From Alphaproteobacteria bacterium (lineage in GTDB: Bacteria; Pseudomonadota; Alphaproteobacteria; ATCC43930; CGMCC-115725), in NCBI GenBank assembly GCA_019240125.1, contig JAFAYW010000075.1:1-56000 (forward strand): a DNA stretch of 56,000 nucleotides, read 5' to 3'. The notes under the pieces were generated by a model. That model saw nothing but the letters and a program-made list of their open reading frames with translations, made no database searches and was not told the DNA's origin. Positions 27,736 through 36,623 of the stretch are shown here, one piece after another. The position numbers and the translations under genes are program-made. Positions within the stretch are counted from its first letter, which is position 1. Each line of letters begins with the position of its first letter.

Positions 27736-28410
27736 TCATGCGCGCGTGCGCACGGTGGGCAGATCGGTCGGGACGATCAGATCACAGCCGCTTGTGGCCT
27801 TAACCTCGTCGACTGTTATGCCGGGAGCGATTTCTTTCAGCGCCATTCCCTTGGGCGTGATCTCGAACAGCCCGTAATTGGTGACGACGAGGTTGACGAC
27901 GCGGCGCGCCGTTACCGGAATGGCACAGCGCTCGACGAGGCGCGGGGCGCCGCGGCGCGTCACCTGCTCCATCGCGATAAAGACGTGACGGGCGCAGGAG
28001 GCGAGGTCCATCGCGCCGCCGATGCCGCCGCCTTGCTGCCCGGCCATCTTCCAGTTGGCGAAATCGCCATTTGCGGCGACCTCGTAGGCGCCGAGCACCG
28101 TTACATCGATGCGGCCGCTGCGAATGAGGCCGAACGAGTCGGCGTGATCGACAATCGCCGCGCCGGGGTTGAGCGTCACATGCTGCCCGCCGGCATTGAC
28201 GAGGTGCAGATCTTCCTTGCCGGCGCCGGTCAGCGGGCCATAGCCGATGACGCCGTTCTCGGCGTGCAGGATGATCTCCTTGTCGCCGAAATCGTAATTC
28301 GAGCACAGCGTCGGAATGCCGATCCCGAGATTGACGACCCAGCCATCCTCGAACTCCATCGCCAGCCGATCGCACATCTGCTGCCGCGTCAGCCCCTTAA
28401 CCTCACTCAT
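27736..28410 (-). CDS. CoA-transferase subunit B (3-oxoacid CoA-transferase type)
   Basis: The beta chain of a family I CoA-transferase, 224 residues, normal length. The catalytic glutamate is in ILHAENGVIGYGPL (the ENG motif), preceded by GWVVNLGIGIPTL. A GGAMDLASCARHVFIAMEQ block and KGMALKEIAPGITVDEVKA near the C-terminus are typical. Start and alpha-chain order fit a heterodimer with the gene at 28605-29360, but the usual tight coupling is lost: 194 bases lie between them, filled with a GxxExxY-like remnant. The acyl donor and acceptor are not predictable; succinyl-CoA:3-oxoacid transfer is the commonest role. Confidence 0.9.
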   Translation of the reverse strand: MSEVKGLTRQQMCDRLAMEFEDGWVVNLGIGIPTLCSNYDFGDKEIILHAENGVIGYGPLTGAGKEDLHLVNAGGQHVTLNPGAAIVDHADSFGLIRSGRIDVTVLGAYEVAANGDFANWKMAGQQGGGIGGAMDLASCARHVFIAMEQVTRRGAPRLVERCAIPVTARRVVNLVVTNYGLFEITPKGMALKEIAPGITVDEVKATSGCDLIVPTDLPTVRTRA

Positions 28411-28419
28411 CTCCCGCCC

Positions 28420-28650
28420 TCACTGAGTAGGTAACGCCAAGCACGCAAAGGGTTGCGCAAAGGACGCGATGGTTAGGGTCCATGGACGAACCTGTTGTCC
28501 AGCGACCGAATGGACGCGGAGGGCTGCGTCGATAATCGCTCTGCCAATATCCTCCTCCGTCACCATCGCGTCCGTTGGGTATCCTTCGGCCTTCGCGTCC
28601 CCTTCTACTTCTTTTCCAGCGCGGCCACTTCGGCGGGACGCATAGGCCAC
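28420..28650 (-). pseudogene. GxxExxY-family remnant between CoA-transferase genes
   Basis: A short frame whose middle (DAMVTEEDIGRAIIDAALRVH, about 28489-28560) matches the start of GxxExxY proteins, a family of small dispersed genes with the core TEE-x-IG-x-AI-DAAL-x-VH. The rest of that family, including the GxxExxY motif itself, is missing. The frame instead runs into unrelated sequence and a stop. The upstream part overlaps the end of CoA-transferase A. I read it as a decayed or truncated insertion; recognition is from memory of the family and not searched. Confidence 0.45.
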
Positions 28651-29360
28651 CAGCCTTCGGGGGCGGCGGGGATCTTGACGATGCGGTGGACGTAGATGCC
28701 GGGAAGGTGCACGTCATCGGGGTCGATCGCGCCGCGCGGCAGCACGTCTTCCTCGACTTCGACGACCGTGACCCTCGCTGCCATCGCCATCAGCGGGTTG
28801 AAATTGCGCTGGGCGCGGCGGAACCGCAGATTGCCGGCCTCGTCCGCCTGGTAGGCGCGGATAAACGCGTAGTCGAGGGGCAACGCTTCTTCGAGCAGGT
28901 ACTGGCGGCCATTGAACTCGCGGGTCTCGCGGCCCTCCGCGAGTTCGGTGCCGACCGCCGCGGGCGTGTAAAAGGCCGGGATGCCGGCGCCGGCCGCGCG
29001 GATGCGCTCGGCCAAGGTGCCTTGCGGTACCAGTTCCGCCTCGATCAGCCCCTTCTCGACATACTCCGTCAGGGCCAGGCGCTGTGAGGCGCGCGTCGGA
29101 GCGGTGAACGAGCAGATCACCCTGCTGACCTGGTCGTTGCGGATCAGCCCCTCCATGGTGGGCGCATGGCCTGGCATGGTGGCGCCGCCGCGGGTTGTGT
29201 TGGAAACGCATGTGAGCCGCTTGGCACCCTGTTCCGCCAGTGCCTGATACAGATTGATCGGCACGCCGACGACCGCGAAGCCGCCGAACCCGATCACCGA
29301 TCCATCCGCGATGTCGCGCACCGCCTCCGCGAAACTGGCGCAGACCTTCGATTTAGGCAT
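28605..29360 (-). CDS. CoA-transferase subunit A (3-oxoacid CoA-transferase type)
   Basis: The alpha chain of a family I CoA-transferase, 251 residues. It has the N-terminal glycine loop GSVIGFGGFAVVGVPINL, the conserved LTCVSNTTRGG, AELVPQGTLAERIRAAGAGIP, and the C-terminal VVEVEEDVLPRGAIDPDDVHLPG (given here in part). The product pairs with subunit B downstream. It sits 44 bases after an LLM oxidoreductase gene on the same strand, so it is likely one transcript from 32873 down to 26787. Confidence 0.92.
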   Translation of the reverse strand: MPKSKVCASFAEAVRDIADGSVIGFGGFAVVGVPINLYQALAEQGAKRLTCVSNTTRGGATMPGHAPTMEGLIRNDQVSRVICSFTAPTRASQRLALTEYVEKGLIEAELVPQGTLAERIRAAGAGIPAFYTPAAVGTELAEGRETREFNGRQYLLEEALPLDYAFIRAYQADEAGNLRFRRAQRNFNPLMAMAARVTVVEVEEDVLPRGAIDPDDVHLPGIYVHRIVKIPAAPEGWWPMRPAEVAALEKK

Positions 29361-29404
29361 TCCGTCCCTCGAAATTGGCCGTTAGCTCTTATACCGAGCG
29401 ACAA

Positions 29405-30445
29405 TTATAGCACCGCCTCGGCGATGACGCGCATCGCCGGAATGTCAGCGCCGGCCAGGACCAGCGAGCCGACATAGTTCTTCTCGGCGATATCCCGCCA
29501 GGCCTGCAAGCGGTCGCGGATGCGGTCAGGCGGGCCGACCAGCGAGATTTCATCGATAAAGGCGTCCGGCACCGCCGCCGCGGCCGCGTCGCGCTTGCCG
29601 GCGAGGAACAGGTTCTGAATGTCGGCGGCGGCAGCCTCATAGCCGATGCGGCGCATCAGGTCGTTGTAGAAGTTGGCGGTGCGCGCCCCCATGCCGCCGA
29701 TATAAAAGGCCAGACCAGGGCGCAGCGCGTCGCGGCATTTCGCGAGGTCGTCCCCCATACTGACACGCACATAGGGGGCATTGTCGAAGTCAGCGAGGTC
29801 GGGTGATTTGCCGGCGCGCACCCGACCCTCGATGATCGGATCGATCACCGCCTCGGCCTTCTCCGGAGACATGAAATAGGGCAGCACGCCGTCCGCCACC
29901 CCGCCAGCGGTACGCAACCCGGCCGGCGACACCGAGGCCGTGTAGATCTTCAGGCGCGGATCGCCGTGAATGATACTGCGCAACGGCCGCGCAAGGCCGG
30001 TGCCGCCGGGCCCGGTATACGGGATTTCGTAATGCTCGCCGTGATGCTCGAGGGGCCCTTTACGCTCCAGTACCTGGCGGATGATCGAGATGTATTCGCG
30101 CGTGCGTTTCAGCGGCTTGCCGAACGGTACCCCGTGCCATCCCTCGACAACCTGCGGCCCGGATGGCCCGATGCCGCACAGAAAGCGGTTGCCCGACAGA
30201 GCCTGCAACGTCATCGCGGTCATCGCGGCGCAGGCCGGGGTGCGAGCCGGCATCTGCATGATACTGGTGCCGGCCTTGATGCGGCTGGTGCGCGCCAGTA
30301 CCCAGGCGATCGGGCTGACCGCGTCGGTGCCATAGGCCTCGCCAGCCCATACAGCGTCAAACCCGAGCCGCTCCGCCTCCCAGATCAGGTCCATCTCGAT
30401 CCCGACGTAGCCGGGCGAGAATTTTATGGTGGTGGCGAGCTTCAC
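29405..30445 (-). CDS. LLM-class flavin/F420-dependent oxidoreductase
   Basis: A luciferase-like TIM-barrel oxidoreductase of 346 residues. It starts with a GTG (protein begins KLATTIKFSPGYVG after the initiator). It has EAERLGFDAVWAGEAYGTD, IKAGTSIMQMPARTP and ALSGNRFLCGIGPSGPQVVE, typical of the F420-using branch common in mycobacteria. The start is supported by GGAG 8 bases upstream. CofC at 1231 shows the cell probably makes F420, but the cofactor (F420 or FMN) cannot be proven from sequence. It lies between a second LLM gene (55 bases upstream) and CoA-transferase A (44 bases downstream). Confidence 0.88.
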   Translation of the reverse strand: MKLATTIKFSPGYVGIEMDLIWEAERLGFDAVWAGEAYGTDAVSPIAWVLARTSRIKAGTSIMQMPARTPACAAMTAMTLQALSGNRFLCGIGPSGPQVVEGWHGVPFGKPLKRTREYISIIRQVLERKGPLEHHGEHYEIPYTGPGGTGLARPLRSIIHGDPRLKIYTASVSPAGLRTAGGVADGVLPYFMSPEKAEAVIDPIIEGRVRAGKSPDLADFDNAPYVRVSMGDDLAKCRDALRPGLAFYIGGMGARTANFYNDLMRRIGYEAAAADIQNLFLAGKRDAAAAAVPDAFIDEISLVGPPDRIRDRLQAWRDIAEKNYVGSLVLAGADIPAMRVIAEAVL

Positions 30446-30500
30446 AGCAGGGGCTCCACAACATCGCTGGCGGCTTGCCCCCACCCCGGACCTGTACGGT

Positions 30501-31331
30501 TCACGACAGCATTCCCTCGCCAGCCTTCGCGATGCGCTCGACCGCGGCCAGCCAGTCGTTCAGCTCCCGCGCCGCCGGCTCGACCAGCACGTGGTCCACG
30601 CCGGCCGCCGCATAGCCCTCGAGTCGCGTGCGCAGGACGCTCTCGTCGCGGCCATCCCAGCCGGAGCGCAGCGAGATCGTGAAATCCGTACCCGGGCGTT
30701 CGGCCCGCAGCCGGGCCACCAGCGGTTTCGCCTGCTCTGGCATCGCACGCGACCCATGCCAACCCTCGTGCTGCAGCGAGCGCCGCAATGCCGCATCCGA
30801 GGTGCCGCCGATCCACACCGGAATCGGCGTCTCCGGTTGGGGCAGCGTCCGCATCTTTTCGACCACCGCCGGAATGTATGTCGCCTCGAAGGTCACCGGG
30901 TCTTGCGACCACACCGCGCGCATCATCGCGATGCCTTCGTCCATGCGCCGGCCGCGCTCGCGGAACGGCACGCCGAGCGCGGCGAACTCATCCTCCAGCC
31001 AGCCAACCCCGGCGCCGAGGATCAGCCGGCCGTGCGACAGGTTCTGCAGGGTCGCCAATTCCTTGGCGAGCGGCAGCGGGTGGCGCATCGGCAACACCAG
31101 CACGCTGGTACCGAGCCTGACGCGGTTCGTGAAGGCCGCCGCCCAGGTCAGCGTCAGGATCGGGTCCCAGAACACCGCGGAGGGCGGATAGGCGCGGTCG
31201 CTCGGCACGATGATGTGCTCGCTGACCCACACATCGGCAAACCCCAGTTCCTCGGCTTGCACCGCGGCGCGGCGGATCGCGTCGGCGCTCGCCTTCTGGC
31301 CGATATGGGGCAGGTGAACGCCGAGCCGCAT
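30501..31331 (-). CDS. LLM-class F420-dependent oxidoreductase
   Basis: A second luciferase-like monooxygenase-fold enzyme, 276 residues. It begins MRLGVHLPHIGQKASADAI and has EELGFADVWVSEHIIVP, TSVLVLPMRHPLPLAKELA and LSHGRLILGAGVGWLEDEF, all hallmarks of the family annotated as F420-dependent in actinobacteria. The start at 31331 has GAGGGAG just upstream. It is clearly diverged from its neighbour, so the two are not a recent duplication. Together with the CoA-transferase and hydrolase it suggests a catabolic pathway for an unidentified cyclic or long-chain compound. Confidence 0.88.
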   Translation of the reverse strand: MRLGVHLPHIGQKASADAIRRAAVQAEELGFADVWVSEHIIVPSDRAYPPSAVFWDPILTLTWAAAFTNRVRLGTSVLVLPMRHPLPLAKELATLQNLSHGRLILGAGVGWLEDEFAALGVPFRERGRRMDEGIAMMRAVWSQDPVTFEATYIPAVVEKMRTLPQPETPIPVWIGGTSDAALRRSLQHEGWHGSRAMPEQAKPLVARLRAERPGTDFTISLRSGWDGRDESVLRTRLEGYAAAGVDHVLVEPAARELNDWLAAVERIAKAGEGMLS

Positions 31332-31418
31332 GTCTCCCTCTCCGATTATTGTCGCCCAACCCGGAGAGCAGCGTGTGCCGGCCAGCGCCGGCACGCAAGA
31401 CGTTACGCGGGAAAAAGG

Positions 31419-32873
31419 CTAAGCCGCGCTGGGCTCGCGCAGCGGTGCGGCGCGGCGCGTCCAACGCACCGATCCGAACCAGCCGCCATTGACGACAACG
31501 ATAAACAGCAGCACGCCATAGACAAACAACCCAAACCCGAGCGCCGAAAACAGGCCGCCGAGCGAACCTGTCAGCCGCAAGGCGATCCAGCCGCCGCCGA
31601 CCGCGATCAGCATGCGCAACACACCGGCAAAGAGCGGCCAGAACAGCCGCGCTGCCCCTTGCGACGCAAAATACAGCGCCAGGCCAAGACCAAAGAACCC
31701 ATATAGCGGCCCGACGATCCGCAGATATTGCGTGCCGGTCGCGAGCATTCCCGTCTCACGGCTGAACAACCCCAGCCAGGCTTCAGGCCACGTCGCCGCG
31801 ACGAGCCCGACGGTTTCGGACAGCACAAAGGCGACGGCGCCGCCAGTCAACGCGATACGCAGGGCACGCTGCTGCTGCCCGGCGCCAATATTGGTGCCGA
31901 CCAGCGCCACCAGCGGCGCGCCCAGCCCGAACACCAGCGGCACCAGCAGATATTCGAGGCGGCATCCGGTGCCATAACCCGCGATCGCGTCGCCGCCACC
32001 GGCATGACCGACCAGCGCCGTGGCCAGGGTTACGGTCACCGTTGTCTGCATTGTCGAGATTGCCGCGACGCCGCCGACTTTGAGGATGCGGCCGAATAAT
32101 TCGCGGTGCAGCCGTCCGCGCGCGAAATGCACGACGCAGCGTCCGGAGGCGACGTAGAGCGCCAGCGCCGCGGCGGTCAGCGCCGTGGTCGAGACGACTG
32201 CCAGTCCGGCCCCCGCGACTCCGAGCGCCGGAAAAGGCCCGATGCCAAAGATCAGACACGGCGACAGCGGAATCAGCAACACGACGCTGGCGCACACCGC
32301 CAATGACGGCACCAGCATATTGCCAGTGCCGCGGATCGCGCTGGCCAGCGCGTTCATCAGCCAGACCAGCGGCGTCCCGCCGAACACGATGTTCGAGTAC
32401 AGCAACGCCGCCGCCAGCGCGCCGCCGCTCCCCCCAAGCGCGCGGTACAGCGAGGGGCCAAAGCCGAGGACCAGCGCGGCAAACAGGCCGCCGAGCGCCA
32501 CGTTGATGAGCAATGCGTGGATCACCAGCGCATTGGCGTCATCCCGCTTGCCGCCGCCCAGTGCCCGCGCGATGGCGGAGGAAATGCCACCGCCCATCGC
32601 GCCGCCCGACAGCATCTGCATCATCATAAAGCCGGGAAACACCAGCGCGGTGCCAGCCAGCGCGTCGAGCCCGAGATGCGACACCCACCAGGTCTCGATC
32701 AACCCGGTCGAGGCCTGCGCCAGCATCACCACGATATTCGGCCACGCCATGCGCAGCAGAGTGCTGGCAATCGGGCCTTCAAGGAGGCGGAGAGTGCGCG
32801 GATCAAGGGTGCGCTGGCTATTGGACGTTGCCGCGGCTGGCGCTCTCGCAGTCCCCGCTGCTTCTGGAGGCAT
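31419..32873 (-). CDS. MATE family efflux transporter
   Basis: An inner-membrane multidrug/toxin exporter of 484 residues with 12 hydrophobic segments. It has the MATE repeat architecture, with LLRMAWPNIVVMLAQASTGLIE in helix 1 (cited in part) and the two-half symmetry in which ALFGRILKVGG-like sequence (HRELFGRILKVGGVAAIS) starts the second half. The protein begins with an Ala/Pro/Ser-rich cytosolic stretch. It is first in the minus-strand cluster and divergent from an amidohydrolase gene, sharing a 117-base spacer with an 8-bp inverted repeat. Confidence 0.88.
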   Translation of the reverse strand: MPPEAAGTARAPAAATSNSQRTLDPRTLRLLEGPIASTLLRMAWPNIVVMLAQASTGLIETWWVSHLGLDALAGTALVFPGFMMMQMLSGGAMGGGISSAIARALGGGKRDDANALVIHALLINVALGGLFAALVLGFGPSLYRALGGSGGALAAALLYSNIVFGGTPLVWLMNALASAIRGTGNMLVPSLAVCASVVLLIPLSPCLIFGIGPFPALGVAGAGLAVVSTTALTAAALALYVASGRCVVHFARGRLHRELFGRILKVGGVAAISTMQTTVTVTLATALVGHAGGGDAIAGYGTGCRLEYLLVPLVFGLGAPLVALVGTNIGAGQQQRALRIALTGGAVAFVLSETVGLVAATWPEAWLGLFSRETGMLATGTQYLRIVGPLYGFFGLGLALYFASQGAARLFWPLFAGVLRMLIAVGGGWIALRLTGSLGGLFSALGFGLFVYGVLLFIVVVNGGWFGSVRWTRRAAPLREPSAA

Positions 32874-32916
32874 GCTATTCTCGCTCGCTCATGTCTCACG
32901 CACGCTAACCGGGCGT

Positions 32917-32944
32917 ATATGCGCTTAACGATATAGGCGCATAT
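32917..32944. promoter_or_regulatory. Inverted repeat in divergent spacer, operator candidate
   Basis: ATATGCGC (32917-32924) and GCGCATAT (32937-32944) form a perfect 8-bp inverted repeat with a 12-base AT-rich centre, located between the divergent MATE and amidohydrolase genes. This is the layout of a dimeric regulator site, but no regulator gene is adjacent. Confidence 0.4.
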
Positions 32945-32990
32945 GCACTCTTGTCCAGGGGCGTGCGTGGACCAAGCAGGGAGAGGGCGA

Positions 32991-34217
32991 ATGGAGTTGG
33001 TGATCCGGAACGCTCGAGCGATCGATCGGCTCGGCGATGGCATGCTCGACATCGGCATCGAGGATGGGCGGATCGCGGCGATCGGCAAGGATCTGCCGAT
33101 GGTCGCGGAAACTTATGAAGCGGCCGGGCGGCTGGTCTGCGCCGGGCTCGTCGAGACCCACATCCATCTCGACAAGTCGCGCATTGCCGATCGGTGCCCG
33201 CCGCCGCAGCAACGCCGCGTCAACCCGGTGACAATGACCGCGCCGCTGAAAAAGGAATTCACCGTCGAGGATGTGTATCACCGCGCCGAAGCGACGCTGC
33301 GGGAGTGTCTCGTCAATGGCACGACGCGGATGCGCACCCAGGTCGAGATCGATCCCGGCATCGGGCTGCGCGGCTTCGAGGCGATCGGTGCGCTGGCAAA
33401 GGATTATCGCTGGGCGATCGATCTCGAAATGTGCGTCTTCCCGCAGGACGGGCTGACCAACTATCCCGGCACCGAGGAATTATTGGTCGAGGCGCTGAAG
33501 CAGGGCGCGCCAGTGCTCGGCGCCGCGCCGCGTTACGACAGCAACCCCGAGGCGCAGGTAGAGCGCATCTTCGAACTGGCGCAGGAATACGATGTCGATC
33601 TCGACCTGCATCTCGATGTCGGCGACGATCCCCGCCAGATGCACATCTACCAGGTGCTGGCCCTGACCGAGCGCTACAAGCGCGGCGGCCGCGTCGTCGC
33701 CGGGCACATGGCAAAGCTGTCGCTATTGCCGCCGGTCGAGGTTGCGGCATTGGCGCGGCGACTGGCCGACGCCGGGATCGGCGTCACCGTGTTGCCGGCG
33801 ACCGATCTCTACCTGATGGGCCGCGAGCGCGATCACGCTGTGGTGCGCGGTGTCGCGGACCCGCATTGGCTCGGTGCGCATGGGGTGACGTGCTCGATCT
33901 CCAGCAATAACGTGCTGAACCCGGCGACGCCGTTTGGCGATTGCTCGCTGATCCGCATGGCCAATCTGCATGCCAACGTATTGCAGCTGGCAGGCCCCGA
34001 GCAGCTGCGCGAATTGTTCATGATGCTGTCGGAGCGCTCGGCGAAACTGCTCAACCTCAAGGATTACGGGCTGGCTGAAGGAAAGCCCGCCGATCTTGTC
34101 GTGATCGACGCAGTGACGCCAGAACAAGCCATTGCCGAGATCCGCCCGCCGCTCGCCGTGTGGAAGGCCGGCCGCCGCACGGTGATCCGCCATCCGGCGG
34201 AATTGCTGATGCCCTGA
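32991..34217 (+). CDS. Amidohydrolase, cytosine deaminase-like
   Basis: A metal-dependent TIM-barrel hydrolase of the cytosine deaminase / N-isopropylammelide branch, 408 residues. It has the composite N-terminal beta sandwich (ELVIRNARAID, IGIEDGRIAAIG), the metal-binding H-x-H in LVETHIHLDKSRI, a further histidine in DLHLDVGDD, VAGHMAKLSLLP, and a C-terminal GKPADLVVID. The start at 32991 follows a GGGAGAGGG Shine-Dalgarno; an earlier in-frame ATG at 32943 would add 16 unlikely residues. It is followed by a convergent MFS transporter gene. It probably deaminates or hydrolyses a heterocyclic nitrogen compound; the substrate is unknown. Confidence 0.9.
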   Translation: MELVIRNARAIDRLGDGMLDIGIEDGRIAAIGKDLPMVAETYEAAGRLVCAGLVETHIHLDKSRIADRCPPPQQRRVNPVTMTAPLKKEFTVEDVYHRAEATLRECLVNGTTRMRTQVEIDPGIGLRGFEAIGALAKDYRWAIDLEMCVFPQDGLTNYPGTEELLVEALKQGAPVLGAAPRYDSNPEAQVERIFELAQEYDVDLDLHLDVGDDPRQMHIYQVLALTERYKRGGRVVAGHMAKLSLLPPVEVAALARRLADAGIGVTVLPATDLYLMGRERDHAVVRGVADPHWLGAHGVTCSISSNNVLNPATPFGDCSLIRMANLHANVLQLAGPEQLRELFMMLSERSAKLLNLKDYGLAEGKPADLVVIDAVTPEQAIAEIRPPLAVWKAGRRTVIRHPAELLMP

Positions 34218-34235
34218 AATGCCGCCACAGCCTGC

Positions 34236-35531
34236 TCACGGTAACGGGGAGAAAGCGGTTTCGCGGGTGCGCAGCAAGATGATACCGGTGATCAGCGCGG
34301 CCGCGATCACGTAGGCGGCGGGGGCATAGGGGCTGCCCGTCTGGCTGACCAGCCAGGTCGCGATGAACGGCGCGAACCCGCCGAAGATCGCAACGGCGAG
34401 ATTGTATCCGACCGACAGCGCGGTATAGCGCACGCGGGTTGGGAATATTTCAGCATAGAACGCCGGTGCGGCACCTGCGAAAGGCGCGTAAAGCACGATC
34501 ATCAGCAATAGCGCGAGCGCCGACAGCGCGGCATTGCCCGACGCCGCCAGCAAGAAGAACGGATAGCCGAGAATGATGAAGCCGATGCACGATCCCAGCA
34601 GCAATGGCCGACGTCCCACCCGATCGGACCATGCGCCCATAAACGGCAGAAGCACGACGAACACGGCGAGGCACGAGGTGCTGATCCACAGCGCGGTGCC
34701 TTGCAGCAGCTTGCCGACCGAGATCATGTAATTGTTCATGTACACAAGCGCGATGTAGTACCCTACCGTGTTGTGCAGCGTGACGCCAAAGCCGAGGGCT
34801 GTCTCGCGTGGATAATCGCGCAGCGCTTCAACGAGCGGCGCGCTGGCGATTTCGCCCTGATCCTCGAGCGCCGTGTATTTCGGCGTGTCGTCGATGCGCC
34901 AGCGCATATAGGCGCCGACGATCCCGACCGCGATGCCGAGCAGGAACGGCAGTCGCCAGCCCCAGGCGAGTTTCTGCGCGCCGTCGAGTGCGTTGTTGAG
35001 CAAGGCGGCCGTCAGCGACCCCAGCAGGAAGCCGCCGCCAACCCCGACCAGTTGCCATGATCCAAAAAACCCGCGCCGGCCATGCGGCGCAAATTCGACG
35101 ATGTAGGACGTCGAGCCGCCCCATTCGCCACCCGCTGACAATCCCTGGAACAGGCGCACAACCACCAGCAACATCGGCCCGAGCAGCCCGGCCTGACCGT
35201 AGGTCGGCAGCAGGCCCATCAGAAAGGTCGAAATCGCCATGATGAAGATGACGGCGCTGAGCGCCCGGCGGCGGCCATGGCGATCGCCGTAGATGCCGAA
35301 CACGACCGAGCCGACCGGCCGCATGACAAATCCGACACCGAACACCGCAAAGGTCGAGAGCAGCGAGACGGTCGGGTCGCCGTTCGGAAAGAACAGCTGC
35401 GACAATGTCGGCACGAGGTAGCCATAAACCCCGAAATCGTACCATTCCAGAACATTGCCGATGGTGCCGGCGGTGATCGCCCGGCGATACTCTCCGGCCG
35501 TCGCCTCGATGCGAGGCGCGACGACGCTCAT
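34236..35531 (-). CDS. MFS transporter, metabolite:H+ symporter (MHS) type
   Basis: An inner membrane importer of 431 residues with 12 helices. It opens AITAGTIGNVLEWYDFGVYG, the signature of the MHS family (proline/betaine, alpha-ketoglutarate, citrate, shikimate carriers). It also has GIYGDRHGRRRAL and the matching WSDRVGRRPLL loop motifs, and RLFQGLSAGGEWGGS. The start has GGGAG 7 bases upstream. It lies downstream of a 2-hydroxyacid dehydrogenase gene on the same strand (53 bases), suggesting import of an organic acid that the dehydrogenase then handles. The exact substrate is unknown. Confidence 0.9.
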   Translation of the reverse strand: MSVVAPRIEATAGEYRRAITAGTIGNVLEWYDFGVYGYLVPTLSQLFFPNGDPTVSLLSTFAVFGVGFVMRPVGSVVFGIYGDRHGRRRALSAVIFIMAISTFLMGLLPTYGQAGLLGPMLLVVVRLFQGLSAGGEWGGSTSYIVEFAPHGRRGFFGSWQLVGVGGGFLLGSLTAALLNNALDGAQKLAWGWRLPFLLGIAVGIVGAYMRWRIDDTPKYTALEDQGEIASAPLVEALRDYPRETALGFGVTLHNTVGYYIALVYMNNYMISVGKLLQGTALWISTSCLAVFVVLLPFMGAWSDRVGRRPLLLGSCIGFIILGYPFFLLAASGNAALSALALLLMIVLYAPFAGAAPAFYAEIFPTRVRYTALSVGYNLAVAIFGGFAPFIATWLVSQTGSPYAPAAYVIAAALITGIILLRTRETAFSPLP

Positions 35532-35584
35532 CGGCTGTCTCCCGTTCACAATTGCCGACAAAACATCACGCAAAGCCGTGCCGG

Positions 35585-36571
35585 CTACATCATCCGCTCG
35601 TCGGAGCCGATCAGGTTGTCCGGCGTCTCGCCGAGAAGGGCGCGGCGGCAATTGGCGATGGCGCGGCGCAATGACACATCCCGCCATACCCCGCCGCCGG
35701 CCGAGTTGTGCGGCGAGCCGATCACGTTCGGCAGGTCGAGAAACGGGTGGCTCATCTCGAACCGCTGGTGCCGCACCGGCTCGACCCACCACGCATCGAT
35801 ACACGCGAAGAACCGCGGATGCGCAGTCAAATGCGCATAAAGCGCCGCCTCATCGACGATCTCGCCGCGCGCCACGTTGATCAGCGCGGCATCCTCTTTC
35901 ATCAGCCCGAGTTCGCGGGCGCCGATCAGCCCTTCGGTCGCGGTGGTCAGCGCCGTGCTGATCACCAGCACATCCGAGGCGCGCAGCAATTCATCAAGCT
36001 GCTCGGTGGTGCCGATCCAGTCGGTCGGTTCGTCGCTGGCGCCGCGACGGTTGACCGCGTGAATCTTCATGCCGAACGGCCGCAGGAGCCGCGCCGTGGC
36101 GACGCCGACCGCGCCAAACCCCAGGATGCCGCAGACACCGCCACGCAGCATGCGATTGGGGCCGCGCTGGTTGAACTCGCCCTGTTTCAGCTTGTCGTGC
36201 TCGATGAAGAGGCGCTTGGCGGCGGCCAGCGCCATCGCGACGACATGCTCGGCCATTGGCTCGGCCGAGGCGCCTTTATTGCCGGCCACCGGTAGTTCCG
36301 GCGGCAGATCGCGGGTCGGAACCCAATCGATCCCGGCGGCGGTGAATTGCAACAGGCGGGCACGGCCCAGCAGCGCCGACTCGCCCGGCCGCAATTCCTG
36401 GCCGGTGTCATTCGCCAATACCGCGCCGGCCCGCCGCAACGCGTCGGCGCGCTGCTCGGGCGGCAGGTCGGGGAGGTAGATCACCTGCGCCGCGCCCCGC
36501 AATTCCTCGGCGACAATCGCCCGGCTACGCTCCGTCAGCTTGTAGGTTATGACCAGAGGCCCCACGCTCAT
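35585..36571 (-). CDS. D-isomer-specific 2-hydroxyacid dehydrogenase
   Basis: An NAD(P)-dependent oxidoreductase of 328 residues. The Rossmann motif is in CGILGFGAVGVATARLL. The catalytic set is visible: arginine in INVARGEIVDEAAL, glutamate in WWVEPVRHQ and histidine in IGSPHNSAGG. It differs in these motifs from the second family member at 50882, so it is a distinct paralogue. It is divergent from the MocR regulator (52 bases between starts), which probably controls it and the downstream transporter. The substrate is unknown. Confidence 0.9.
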   Translation of the reverse strand: MSVGPLVITYKLTERSRAIVAEELRGAAQVIYLPDLPPEQRADALRRAGAVLANDTGQELRPGESALLGRARLLQFTAAGIDWVPTRDLPPELPVAGNKGASAEPMAEHVVAMALAAAKRLFIEHDKLKQGEFNQRGPNRMLRGGVCGILGFGAVGVATARLLRPFGMKIHAVNRRGASDEPTDWIGTTEQLDELLRASDVLVISTALTTATEGLIGARELGLMKEDAALINVARGEIVDEAALYAHLTAHPRFFACIDAWWVEPVRHQRFEMSHPFLDLPNVIGSPHNSAGGGVWRDVSLRRAIANCRRALLGETPDNLIGSDERMM

Positions 36572-36623
36572 CTCACGATCTCATCGTCTCGTTGTCGCTT
36601 CGGTTCCGCAGTATAACGCCGCG

